Positions 42,585 to 50,734 of a stretch of DNA of 64,000 nucleotides are shown here, in pieces; the stretch's first letter is position 1; each line of letters starts with the position of its first letter. The stretch is from UBA11090 sp035560555. GTDB lineage: Bacteria > Spirochaetota > Spirochaetia > Treponematales > Rectinemataceae. The stretch covers positions 37,510-101,509 of the forward strand of contig DATMZF010000039.1 of NCBI GenBank assembly GCA_035560555.1, written 5' to 3'. A program made the translations under genes and the position numbers. The notes below the pieces were generated by a model. It did no database searches. It was not told the origin of the DNA and saw nothing but the letters and a program-made list of their open reading frames with translations.

Positions 42585-43690
42585 CAGCGGAGATCCTTGC
42601 TTTCGCCTTCCGGGCCATTGGGTTCTATGACGACCTTTATGGCTCCCTGCTTGCGGCCCACGAAGGTTTCGAGAGCTTCCTTGAAGCTCTCGAGCGGAAA
42701 AGTATGCGTTATGAGATCGTCCACGCGCAGGCTCCCCGAAGCGATGGCCTCGATGATTTTCCAGGAGACATTGGGGTTCGCCCTCGAGCCATATATCGCT
42801 ATTTCGTTGTGAACAATATATTTATAAGGCAGTTTTTCCAGCACTTTATCGGTGGGCACGCCCATGAGGCCAACTTTCCCGCCCTTCCTGAGCATGCGCA
42901 CCGCTTGGGCGAAGGTGCCTTCCGCGCCGCTGCATTCGAAGGCTTCATCGACACCGGCGTCGCCCGCCAACTTTCGGACCGCCTCGACAGGCTCCTCTTT
43001 TTCGAAGTCCACGATGAAATCGGCTCCCAACTGGGCCGCCAGCTGAAGCCTCACTCCCCTGCCCACCATGATCACCTTGGCCGCGCCAAGGACTTTCGCG
43101 AAACGCATGGCGATGAGGCCGATGGGACCGGGGCCGATCACGGCGACCGTGCCGCCCGCCGTGATGCCCGTGAGTTCCATCCCGTGAAGGGTGACCCCCG
43201 CGGTATCGACCAGGGCTCCTTCCCTAAAACTCACCGAGGCAGGCATTCTCTTGATGCTTTTCGTGGAATAGACGTTGTACTGGGCATAGGCTCCCTGCGA
43301 GATGAACCCATAATGACGATGCCCGGTCTCTGGCTTGCCGTAATTCTCGCAGAGCGTGTATCGCCCGTTCATGCAGTTCCTGCATGTGCCACATCCCTTA
43401 TGCGCTTCGCCTGCGACGCGGTCCCCGGGGAGGAAGTCGGTCACGCCCTCGCCCAGCCTCACGACCTCGCCCGACCACTCGTGGCCTGGTGTGAAGGGAT
43501 AGGCGGGTGGCCAGATTCCGGCCAGATCGCCGCGTATTATTTCCGGATCGCTACCGCAGATGGCGACGGCGCGGACCTTGCACAACACTTCCCCGAGCCC
43601 GGGTTCGGGAATGGGAACCTGCCGTATTTCAAATGTGCCTGGCGAAGTGAGCACCAGGGCGTTCATCAGGGTTTCCTGAGTCGAGTCCAT
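42584..43690 (-). CDS. Zinc-dependent medium-chain dehydrogenase (sugar/polyol type)
   Basis: The 368-residue enzyme has the catalytic zinc residues Cys (AICGSDPEI) and GHEW, four structural-zinc Cys in CGTCRNCMNGRYTLC, and an NAD fold with GPGPIGLIAMRF. It belongs with sorbitol, threonine and glucose dehydrogenases. As first gene of operon 2 it may oxidise the sugar taken in by MglBAC, yielding a lactone for the lactonase under the same operator. ATG 43690 has AAGGGAT upstream; ATG 43666 with AGGAAA is also possible. Confidence 0.87.
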   Translation of the reverse strand: MDSTQETLMNALVLTSPGTFEIRQVPIPEPGLGEVLCKVRAVAICGSDPEIIRGDLAGIWPPAYPFTPGHEWSGEVVRLGEGVTDFLPGDRVAGEAHKGCGTCRNCMNGRYTLCENYGKPETGHRHYGFISQGAYAQYNVYSTKSIKRMPASVSFREGALVDTAGVTLHGMELTGITAGGTVAVIGPGPIGLIAMRFAKVLGAAKVIMVGRGVRLQLAAQLGADFIVDFEKEEPVEAVRKLAGDAGVDEAFECSGAEGTFAQAVRMLRKGGKVGLMGVPTDKVLEKLPYKYIVHNEIAIYGSRANPNVSWKIIEAIASGSLRVDDLITHTFPLESFKEALETFVGRKQGAIKVVIEPNGPEGESKDLR

Positions 43691-43726
43691 ATAGTATCCC
43701 TTTTCTCGAGATGAGCAACTCTTTCG

Positions 43727-43741
43727 TGGATCCAGGACACA
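43727..43741. promoter_or_regulatory. GntR-type operator copy 4 (operon 2)
   Basis: TGGATCCAGGACACA is identical to copy 3 and lies at the same place relative to the -10 box, within an identical 24-base block. Confidence 0.65.
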
Positions 43742-43769
43742 GGATACAAGCTCTTTATCTATCTGTCAA
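43741..43769 (-). promoter_or_regulatory. Promoter of operon 2
   Basis: On the minus strand TTGACA (43769-43764), 17 bases, TATCCT (43746-43741). The spacer differs from that of operon 1, so conservation of the flanking boxes and operator is functional rather than recent duplication of the whole block. Confidence 0.75.
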
Positions 43770-43834
43770 GAAAATTTTTCTCGGGTAGAAAAGCAAAAAG
43801 ATCGAGGCGGGGATAATGACAGAGACCTTGAGCT

Positions 43835-44734
43835 TTAGCGTCCGATCAAGGCCCATATCTTTCCCATGGCTTTGTCCGTGCTAGAATTGTCGATATAGAT
43901 GCCGGGAAGCCCGAAAAGATCGAGGCTGGAGGCCAGAACGAAACGGTTGTCGGAAGTCCTAATAGCCTTGTAGCCAGCCTTTTGGGCGAGCTCCATGATC
44001 GCTTCCTTTCCGGCTCCCGAGCCGAAAGGAAGCGCGAGAAAACAAACGGGTTCTCCGGTATTGTTTTCCAGCGCCGCCTTGGATTCGGTCAATTCCTTCA
44101 TGGCGGCGCTCTCGTCCAGGTCTCCCAGATATTTATGGCTCGCGCCGTGCGATCCTATAGTGAAGAGCTTGTTGTCGGAAGCATCCCTGAATTGGGCCAT
44201 CTCCTGTATCTGAGGCCAATTCATGTACCCAATCTCTCCGACAAAGCTGGAAATGATAAAGAACGTCGCTTCTATGCCATACTCCTTGAGAAGAGGATAG
44301 GCTATCGCGTACATCGACAAATCGCCATCGTCGAAGGTTACCAGGGCGGCGTCGCTCGCGAGCCGCATCCTACCCTCTTTGATGGCCAATAAATCCTCGA
44401 AATCGATGATCCTGAAACGTTTTCTGAGAAAGGCAAGATCGTGTTCGAAGTTATAGATGTCCCTGTTATACTCGTTGCCCGTTCTTCCGAACACAAGGTT
44501 ATGATACATGAGGATGACGATCTTCGGATCCTTTCGATCCGGCACTTCGCGGTCCAGGAGTTCGTCGGCGCCGACGGTCATGGCTTTCCGTCCTAAAGCG
44601 CCCGAATCTTCCTTCCAGTAACGGATGTTGCTGACATGGCTATACTGATCGACGGGAACTGTCGAGCAGGAAGATAACAGCAATAGCGTGATGGCTGAAA
44701 AGCAGATCGCTAATCTCGAAATGGAGCGTGGCAT
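43835..44734 (-). CDS. Polysaccharide deacetylase (CE4) lipoprotein
   Basis: A lipobox LLLSSC near residue 22 predicts a membrane-anchored protein. The NodB domain has VILMYHNLVF, the metal and base Asp pair in VTFDDGD, and GSHGASH in place of the usual S-H-x3-T-H. Length 299 residues. It would remove acetyl groups from an envelope or extracellular polysaccharide. The ATG at 44734 has GGGAGAAG upstream; a TTG 15 bases earlier is in frame. Confidence 0.85.
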   Translation of the reverse strand: MPRSISRLAICFSAITLLLLSSCSTVPVDQYSHVSNIRYWKEDSGALGRKAMTVGADELLDREVPDRKDPKIVILMYHNLVFGRTGNEYNRDIYNFEHDLAFLRKRFRIIDFEDLLAIKEGRMRLASDAALVTFDDGDLSMYAIAYPLLKEYGIEATFFIISSFVGEIGYMNWPQIQEMAQFRDASDNKLFTIGSHGASHKYLGDLDESAAMKELTESKAALENNTGEPVCFLALPFGSGAGKEAIMELAQKAGYKAIRTSDNRFVLASSLDLFGLPGIYIDNSSTDKAMGKIWALIGR

Positions 44735-44891
44735 CGCTTCTCCCGGCAACTATGAAATACTATTGTCATTATAGCATTTGTCGTGATTCAATAGAACCCG
44801 CTTTAATCTTCCTCTTCCACCACGAAGCATCGCTGTGGCAAGTGGCGTAAACTTGGTGCGAGACGCGGCGAAATCACTCCGGAGGCTTTCC

Positions 44892-45893
44892 ATGCAGGCT
44901 AAAAGAATAAAAAAGCTATACGGCATCGATCCGAAATCATGGGAACATCCAGCCGACAAAGCGGCGCTCAGCGCCGTCAGGCAACTTAAAGGGATCGACG
45001 AACTCGTGAAAATCGTTCTGTCGGCGACGACAGAGCGATCCTTGAAGCTCATTCACCTCGCATCGTCGGTCAAAGTGACGGAAAAGCAATTCCCAAAGCT
45101 CAACGCCATGCTGAACGACATCGTCGACACCTTCGATTGGGATTACAGGCCTGACATGTTCGTCACGCAGAGTCCGTTTCTCAACGCCGGAGTCCTGGGA
45201 GTAAAAGAGCCCTTCATCCTTATCAACAGCTCGGTGCTGCGCAATTTCGAAGAAAATGAAATCGCCGCCATCATCGCCCATGAAATGGGACATATCATGA
45301 GCGGACACGCCCTCTATAAAACGCTTATCTGGATTTTGACTACTATTTCCCTAAGCTTTTTACCCGGTGGAGAGCTCGCCGTGAACGCGATTATGGCGGT
45401 TCTTGCGGAGTGGGACAGGAAGAGCGAATTGACGGCGGACAGGGCGGAAATCCTAGCCACGCAGGACGAAATGCCGAGCTGTAATGTCCTGATGAAGATG
45501 GCCGGAGCCGAAGATCTGAGTCAGGTGAACCTGAACGAATTTTTCCTTCAAGCGAAAGAATATGAAGATCAAAAAACCGTTTTAGACAGTATACATAAAA
45601 TACTCAACCAGGTATGGCAGTCCCATCCCTTCCCGGTCATACGCCTGCAGGAATTGAAATCTTGGACTTCTTCAGGACAATACCAGCGCATCCTGGACGG
45701 TGAGTATCCGCGGAAGGGAGAGTCGAAAGCGAGCGCTCAAGACGATTTGAAGGAAGCGGCCGATTTTTACAGAGACAGCCTAAAGAAAAGCGACGACCCG
45801 ATTTTCAAATTTATGAACGCCGTGGGAGAAGGAATAGAAAAAACCGCCAGCGATTTTGGAGACAGGATCAAGGATGTTTTTAAGGCTCCCTGA
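44892..45893 (+). CDS. M48 family zinc metallopeptidase
   Basis: The 333-residue protein has the active site HEMGHIMSGH (about residue 130) and the third ligand in KSELTADRAEI. A hydrophobic stretch (LIWILTTISLSFLPGG) lies right after the motif, as in membrane-associated M48 enzymes. The N-terminus is not a signal peptide. The C-terminal part is helical and charged. ATG 44892 has GGAGG at ideal spacing, whereas the longer frame from 44835 does not. Similar spirochaete proteins are probably involved in membrane protein quality control. Confidence 0.82.
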   Translation: MQAKRIKKLYGIDPKSWEHPADKAALSAVRQLKGIDELVKIVLSATTERSLKLIHLASSVKVTEKQFPKLNAMLNDIVDTFDWDYRPDMFVTQSPFLNAGVLGVKEPFILINSSVLRNFEENEIAAIIAHEMGHIMSGHALYKTLIWILTTISLSFLPGGELAVNAIMAVLAEWDRKSELTADRAEILATQDEMPSCNVLMKMAGAEDLSQVNLNEFFLQAKEYEDQKTVLDSIHKILNQVWQSHPFPVIRLQELKSWTSSGQYQRILDGEYPRKGESKASAQDDLKEAADFYRDSLKKSDDPIFKFMNAVGEGIEKTASDFGDRIKDVFKAP

Positions 45894-45905
45894 AGGTATA
45901 TATTG

Positions 45906-47753
45906 TCATTGTAAACCATTCGCCTTAAAATCGCGGCGCGTCGTCTTTCTTTCCATGGCGCTGAGTATGGCCTTTCTCAGGCGGATGGAATGGGGCGTCA
46001 CCTCGACCATGTCATCCTCGTGCAGAAGGAGAATCGCCCGTTCCAGGGTCATGGGCTGGATCGGTGTCAGGGTCAGCGCCTCATCCTTCAAAACCGAACG
46101 CATGTTGGAGAGCTTCTTTTCCTTGGAGGGATTCACCTCGAGATCCGAATCGAGATTGTGTTCGCCGATGATCATGCCCTCGTAGACGGGATCTCCGGGA
46201 ACGACGAAGAGGCGACCGCGCGGCTCGAGGTGATAGAGGCCGTAGGTGACCCCCTTGCCGCTCCTGTCCGACACGAGGAAGCCGGTATAGTAGTCGTTGA
46301 AATCGCCGCGGTATTCCTCATACCCCGAAAAGTACGTGTTCATGATTCCGGTGCCCTTCGTGTCGGTGAGGAAGGTATCGCGATAGCCGATGAGCGAGCG
46401 AGAGGGAACGGAGAACTCGATATGGACGCGTGCCCCGTCGTGGCAGGTATAGGAGAGCATGCGGCCCTTGTGGGCGGAAATCTTGTCCGTCACTATGCCG
46501 GCGAAAAGTTCGTTGCAGTCGACAAAAAGGTGTTCGATAGGTTCGAGCCTTTTTCCGTCCCTGTACTTGAAGATCACTTCCGGCCTTCCCACGCAGATTT
46601 CGAAATCCTCTCGCCTGAGCTGCTCGATCAGGATGACGAGCTGGAATTCCCCCCTACCCCGCACGATGTACCCGCCGCCGCCCTTCACTTCCTCCACGTG
46701 GATGGATACGTTTTTGAGGGTCTCTTTGCGGAGGCGTTCGAAGAGTTTCATCGACTGAATCTTCTTCCCATCGAGACCCGAGAGCGGGGATGTATTCACG
46801 GTGAAGAGCATGGACACGGTGGGTTCGTCGATGACGATCCTGGGCAGGGCCTTGGGATACTCGCTCGTGCAGATCGTGTCCCCGATGTGGACGTTCTCGA
46901 TGCCCGAGAGCACGAAAATGTCGCCCGGCTCCGCGCTCTCGGCTTCCACCAGCTTTATGCCCGAATAGGTGTGCAGCTTGGATATATTCAGGGCTTCGCG
47001 GAGGTTGCCTTCCCCGATGCAGACGAGACTGTCCTTGGAATGCGCGCGGCCGTTTATCACTTTCCCGATGGCCTGACGCCCAAAATAATCGGAGTACGAA
47101 AGGTCGGAAACGAGCATCTGGAAAGGCTCGCCGCTCGTATACGCGGGGGGGGCGATCTCCTCCAGAATGGCATCGAAGAGCGGGTGCAGGTTTTCGCTTG
47201 GTTCCGTGAGACTTTTCCGAGCGATGCCCTTTTTCCCTATGGCATAGAGAAGCGGGAATTCGAGCTGTTCCTCGCTGGCGCCCAGATCGATGAAAAGGTC
47301 GTATATTTCGCTCAAGACTTCGGCGGGACGGGCATCTAGCCGATCGATCTTGTTGATGACGACGACTATGGACAGCCGCAGTTCCAGCGCCTTCTTGAGA
47401 ACGAATCGAGTCTGCGGCAGAGGGCCTTCCGACGCGTCGACGAGGAGAATCGCCCCATCCACCATGGAGAGGGCGCGCTCGACCTCTCCCCCGAAATCGG
47501 CGTGCCCCGGAGTATCCAGGATATTTATCTTGATGCCTTTCCAAAGAACGGAACAGTTCTTCGCGGTGATGGTGATCCCGCGCTCGCGCTCCAGGTCCAT
47601 GCTGTCCATGAGGCGTTCCGGCTCTTCCTGGCCTTCGCGGAACAGCCCCGACTGCCTGAACATGGCGTCTACGAGAGTGGTTTTGCCGTGGTCAACGTGG
47701 GCGATAATGGCGATATTTCGGATCTTCGGGTTGGATGCGTCTTTGATGGACAA
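45906..47753 (-). CDS. typA: Ribosome-associated GTPase TypA/BipA
   Basis: GTPase motifs are G1 AHVDHGKTT, G2 ERERGITITAK, G3 DTPGHADFGGEV and G4 NKIDR, followed by EF-G-like domains and the TypA C-terminal domain (RSLIGYRDTFLTDTKGTGIMN). The start is set at TTG 47753, with AGGA 6 bases upstream. This gives the usual N-terminus and 615 residues, while ATG codons further upstream would overlap the divergent membrane gene. TypA assists ribosome assembly, mainly under stress. Confidence 0.93.
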   Translation of the reverse strand: MSIKDASNPKIRNIAIIAHVDHGKTTLVDAMFRQSGLFREGQEEPERLMDSMDLERERGITITAKNCSVLWKGIKINILDTPGHADFGGEVERALSMVDGAILLVDASEGPLPQTRFVLKKALELRLSIVVVINKIDRLDARPAEVLSEIYDLFIDLGASEEQLEFPLLYAIGKKGIARKSLTEPSENLHPLFDAILEEIAPPAYTSGEPFQMLVSDLSYSDYFGRQAIGKVINGRAHSKDSLVCIGEGNLREALNISKLHTYSGIKLVEAESAEPGDIFVLSGIENVHIGDTICTSEYPKALPRIVIDEPTVSMLFTVNTSPLSGLDGKKIQSMKLFERLRKETLKNVSIHVEEVKGGGGYIVRGRGEFQLVILIEQLRREDFEICVGRPEVIFKYRDGKRLEPIEHLFVDCNELFAGIVTDKISAHKGRMLSYTCHDGARVHIEFSVPSRSLIGYRDTFLTDTKGTGIMNTYFSGYEEYRGDFNDYYTGFLVSDRSGKGVTYGLYHLEPRGRLFVVPGDPVYEGMIIGEHNLDSDLEVNPSKEKKLSNMRSVLKDEALTLTPIQPMTLERAILLLHEDDMVEVTPHSIRLRKAILSAMERKTTRRDFKANGLQ

Positions 47754-47837
47754 TATGTTTCCTGGTTCGTTCGCGACGACGTGGGATGCGATTAGTATAT
47801 CGACAAGCGGGATCTTCGGATAGCATGCGGATTGTGC

Positions 47838-47843
47838 TACACT
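47838..47843 (+). promoter_or_regulatory. Extended -10 box of the EamA-like gene
   Basis: TGC precedes TACACT, which ends 7 bases before the ATG at 47851. The -35 is weak (TTCGGA at 47815-47820). The transcript would be leaderless. Confidence 0.4.
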
Positions 47844-47850
47844 CGCCGCC

Positions 47851-48279
47851 ATGATGTACGTCATCTCCATTGCCATGATCGTCGTTTCCAACATTTGCTA
47901 CAACATTACGCAGAAATCGACGCCGAACGCCGCCAATCCCTTCGCCGCTCTCCTCGTCACCTATCTCACCGCGGCCGCCACGACCGCGGTGGCTCTGCTG
48001 ATCTCGCAGCAACGCTACGGCCGAGGGCTATCGGAAAGCTTCCGAGGGGTCAACTGGACGAGCCTGCTTCTCGGCGTCGCTATAATCGGTCTCGAATTGG
48101 GATTTCTGTTCGCGTTTCGCGCGGGATGGGACATAAGCAAAGCTTCCCTGATAGCGAATATCTTGTTGGCCATCATTCTGATTCCCGTAGGGGTTATTGT
48201 TTACAAGGAATCGTTCAGCGTGCAGAAAGCCGTCGGAATCGCCCTCTGCGTCGCGGGACTCCTCGTCATGAATCGTTGA
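47851..48279 (+). CDS. Small EamA/DMT-type membrane protein
   Basis: The 142-residue protein has four or five spans, about half the size of a full ten-span DMT carrier. LGFLFAFRAGWDISKASLIANILLAI and the final VGIALCVAGLLVMNR segment are typical of EamA repeats. Such half-size proteins work as dimers. Substrate unknown. No Shine-Dalgarno. It ends five bases before the tRNA-Arg on the opposite strand. Confidence 0.75.
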   Translation: MMYVISIAMIVVSNICYNITQKSTPNAANPFAALLVTYLTAAATTAVALLISQQRYGRGLSESFRGVNWTSLLLGVAIIGLELGFLFAFRAGWDISKASLIANILLAIILIPVGVIVYKESFSVQKAVGIALCVAGLLVMNR

Positions 48280-48284
48280 AGGAA

Positions 48285-48358
48285 TGGCCCAGGCCCGATT
48301 CGAACGGGCGACCTGCTGCTTAGGAGGCAGCCGCTCTATCCATCTGAGCTACTGGGTC
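48285..48358 (-). tRNA. tRNA-Arg (anticodon CCT)
   Basis: Read on the minus strand: acceptor GACCCAG, TA at positions 8-9, D-arm GCTCAGATGGATAGAGC, anticodon loop CTCCTAA (anticodon CCT), T-arm CGCCCG-TTCGAAT-CGGGC, acceptor CTGGGCC and discriminator A. All stems form except pair 2-71, which is A opposite C. CCA is not encoded. The consensus second base would be G. Unless this is a base-calling error, the acceptor stem carries a mismatch. Confidence 0.92.
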
Positions 48359-48457
48359 GCTGCGCGCGGCGATAAGGCCGGAGATGGTTCCGGCGGCGCA
48401 TCATTTGAAAGGACAGTATAATAAAGTCTTAATCGTGTCAACGACGACGCACAAATG

Positions 48458-48487
48458 TTGACCATTCAATCTTCCTCCGGTTATGCT
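48458..48487 (+). promoter_or_regulatory. Promoter of the SDF symporter gene, close to its start codon
   Basis: TTGACC (48458-48463) and TATGCT (48482-48487) are 18 bases apart. The -10 ends 9 bases before the ATG at 48497, and no Shine-Dalgarno is present. Confidence 0.5.
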
Positions 48488-48496
48488 GATGTCGCG

Positions 48497-49726
48497 ATGA
48501 AATTGTGGTTTAAATATGCCGCTGGAATCCTGTTCGGAGCGGCGCTGTTCGCCGTCTGCCCCAAAACTCTCCTCGACGATGGCGGAGCTCTGGCCTCCGT
48601 CGCCGAGCTATCCATAAGGATCGGCTATTATGTCTTCGGCGCCCTTCTCTGCGTCAACATTCCTCTTTCCGTGCTGAAGCTGTACGAAGAGAAGAAATTC
48701 TGGAGCATTGGACTGAAAAGCCTACGCTTTTTCCTCCTTTCCCTTTTCGCGGCCACGGCGATCGGCATCGCGGCCGCGCTCGTGGCCTTGCCCGTCCGCA
48801 TACCCCTCCTATCCGACACTTCCTCTCAGTCGGTACAGAGTATTGGAAGCGGTCTGTTTGAAATCTTCCCGGAGAGCTTGGGCGCGATCTTCCTTGGCCC
48901 TGGCGGGAGGATAGTTCCCGCGATTGTCTTTGCCTTCATCATCGGGCTGGCGATGGCCCACGATCCAATCGCCGCGCGCCCCGCGGCCAATCTTCTCGAT
49001 TCACTTTCCAGGATATTTCACACCATCAACGCCTTCATGACTGAAATCCTGGGCGTCCTGCTCATCCCGATATCGGCGAGAGCCCTTTATCTCGTCACGA
49101 CATCGCTCGGCGGCGGCATCTACGCTTCCTTCCTCCTGATCCTCGGCATCGCCTCCTCAGCCCTCCTTCTTCTGTTCATTCCACTCGCCATCTTCCTTTT
49201 AAGCGGAAGGAAGAACCCCATACCGGTACTCTATTCGGGTCTACCGGCGGCCCTGGCCGCCCTGATTTCGGGCAATCTCCGTTTTTCCGCCGGCTTGACC
49301 ATGCGCCAGGCGCGCGAGAACCTGGGAATCAAGCGTCGATACAACGCCATCGCCATGCCGGCGGGACTCCTGTTCGGGAGAGCGGGCACGGCTTTCGTTG
49401 CGGCGATTTCCTTCGTCATCATTCTTTCTTCCTATTCACAGCTGGCTATCTCGATTCCGAGCCTCATAGCCATTTTTCTGCTCATCCCCGCGACGACCAT
49501 CCTCGCCAGTTCATCGATGCAGAGCGGCCCGATCGCGGTGCTTACGCTCAGCTGCGGCTTTTTCGGAAGGGGCTTCGAGAACGGCTATCTCGTCATGGTG
49601 CCGATCGCCATGCTCCTGTCGATGATAGCTTCTCTCATCGATGCCTTGTGGATTGGAGCCTCACAGGCCCTCGTCGCGCGCCACATCATCGCCCGCGACC
49701 AGAAGGATTCCCGGCATTTCATCTGA
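48497..49726 (+). CDS. Dicarboxylate/amino acid:cation symporter (SDF/DAACS family)
   Basis: The 409-residue membrane protein has eight or more spans and two re-entrant regions. The serine-rich first hairpin and the PAGLLFGRAGTAFVAAISF and FLLIPATTILASSSMQSGPIA segments match the substrate/cation-binding parts of glutamate/dicarboxylate symporters, in a divergent form. The normal NMDGT motif is not kept (AMPAGLLFG stands in its place), so the substrate may differ. Start ATG 48497 gives MKLWFKYAAG. Confidence 0.8.
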   Translation: MKLWFKYAAGILFGAALFAVCPKTLLDDGGALASVAELSIRIGYYVFGALLCVNIPLSVLKLYEEKKFWSIGLKSLRFFLLSLFAATAIGIAAALVALPVRIPLLSDTSSQSVQSIGSGLFEIFPESLGAIFLGPGGRIVPAIVFAFIIGLAMAHDPIAARPAANLLDSLSRIFHTINAFMTEILGVLLIPISARALYLVTTSLGGGIYASFLLILGIASSALLLLFIPLAIFLLSGRKNPIPVLYSGLPAALAALISGNLRFSAGLTMRQARENLGIKRRYNAIAMPAGLLFGRAGTAFVAAISFVIILSSYSQLAISIPSLIAIFLLIPATTILASSSMQSGPIAVLTLSCGFFGRGFENGYLVMVPIAMLLSMIASLIDALWIGASQALVARHIIARDQKDSRHFI

Positions 49727-49753
49727 TTCGGCCATAGCCGCGGCTGTTGAGGC

Positions 49754-49782
49754 TTGACGATACCGAATCCCCGATTTACTAT
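49754..49782 (+). promoter_or_regulatory. Promoter of ptsN, adjoining its start codon
   Basis: TTGACG (49754-49759), a 17-base spacer and TACTAT (49777-49782) end 8 bases before the ATG at 49791. No Shine-Dalgarno. Confidence 0.6.
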
Positions 49783-49790
49783 TCTTTACT

Positions 49791-50237
49791 ATGGACTTAA
49801 AGACTGTGCTCAGCTCCGAGCTGATTGCCCTTAATCTCGCGGGAACGACAAAAGACGAAATCATAGACGAACTCATCGATGTGGCCATGAAAAGCGGCAA
49901 GGTCAAGGACAGGGAACAGGCAAAGGCCTCGGTGCTAGAGCGCGAGACGAGAATGAGCACCGGCATGAAACATGGCATCGCCATTCCTCACGGCAAGACT
50001 TCAGCCGTCTCCGAACTTGTCGCCTGCGTTGGAGTTTCCGACAAGGAAGTGGATTTCGACGCTTTGGATAGAAAGGGCTGCAAGATATTCATCATGACGC
50101 TTTCCCCGCCGGAAAAAACCGGCCCGCATCTGCAATTCCTCGCCGAGGTGAGCATGCTTTTCAGGAGCGAGGAAAAACGCCAGGCTATCCTGAAAGCCGC
50201 GACATCGCAGGAAGTGCTGGATATCCTAACCCCCTGA
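49791..50237 (+). CDS. ptsN: PTS EIIA-Ntr (PtsN)
   Basis: The 148-residue single-domain EIIA has the active His in HGIAIPHGKT, and the segment ERETRMSTGM just before it is typical of the nitrogen-regulatory branch. It probably acts as a phospho-signal protein. It is the second EIIA-Ntr in the window but has no DNA-binding domain. A bidirectional terminator follows. Confidence 0.9.
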   Translation: MDLKTVLSSELIALNLAGTTKDEIIDELIDVAMKSGKVKDREQAKASVLERETRMSTGMKHGIAIPHGKTSAVSELVACVGVSDKEVDFDALDRKGCKIFIMTLSPPEKTGPHLQFLAEVSMLFRSEEKRQAILKAATSQEVLDILTP

Positions 50238-50254
50238 CACCCCCATTGAAGATG

Positions 50255-50282
50255 AAAAAGGCTGCCTTTCGGCAGCCTTTTT
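50255..50282. terminator. Bidirectional terminator between ptsN and groES
   Basis: AAAAAGGCTGCC, loop TTTC, GGCAGCCTTTTT: a perfect GC stem with A- and T-runs on both sides, serving the convergent ptsN (+) and groES (-). Confidence 0.92.
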
Positions 50283-50312
50283 CATGTGTTGCGGTATCCC
50301 GTACGCTAGGTA

Positions 50313-50579
50313 TTACTCTAGCACGGCGAGGACATCGGACATCTTGACGATGAGGTGCTCGGAACCCTGGATCTTGATCTGGGTTCCCGCGTACTTGTCG
50401 TACATGACTTCATCGCCTGCCTTGACCTTGATCACATCCGTATCGGTGCCGACAGCAACGACGACGCCCGTCTGGGTTTTTTCCTGGGCTGTCTGCGGAA
50501 TGATGATTCCGCCGGCTGTCTTGGTCTCGCTTTCCTTAATTTTGATGAGAATGCGATCACCCAAGGGTTTGACGTTCAT
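50313..50579 (-). CDS. groS: Co-chaperonin GroES
   Basis: The 88-residue protein begins MNVKPLGDRILIK and has the mobile loop ETKTAGGIIIPQTAQEK and the GDEVMYDKYAGTQ segment. AGGAGG precedes the ATG. The longer open frame upstream is not coding. groEL is not adjacent. In treponemes, as I recall, the two genes are also separate. It works with GroEL in protein folding. Confidence 0.96.
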   Translation of the reverse strand: MNVKPLGDRILIKIKESETKTAGGIIIPQTAQEKTQTGVVVAVGTDTDVIKVKAGDEVMYDKYAGTQIKIQGSEHLIVKMSDVLAVLE

Positions 50580-50625
50580 AAAGAATCCTCCTGAACTTTC
50601 GTTAGAATTGAGATTGATCAATAGA

Positions 50626-50654
50626 AATATAGAAAAATAGAGGCGGAGGGTCAA
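50626..50654 (-). promoter_or_regulatory. Promoter of groES
   Basis: On the minus strand TTGACC (50654-50649), 17 bases, TATATT (50631-50626), about 45 bases before the start codon. No CIRCE (HrcA) inverted repeat is visible in the leader. Confidence 0.65.
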
Positions 50655-50734
50655 GAGAAGACACGAAAAAGGAAAGCGCCGAATGAACTTCCTTCTCGGG
50701 CCTCTTTTCGTTAGATTTGTCATTGGAGCGATAC

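Noticed and set aside
37703..43748. The identical 24-base blocks as remnants of a duplicated operon
   Set aside because: The genes of the two operons are clearly different and the promoter spacers are not conserved, so selection on an operator explains the identity better.
45990..47339. A 449-codon plus-strand open frame
   Set aside because: It is antisense to typA; no conserved motif.
50580..50734. CIRCE (HrcA) operator before groES
   Set aside because: No TTAGCACTC-N9-GAGTGCTAA repeat or close variant is present in the leader.
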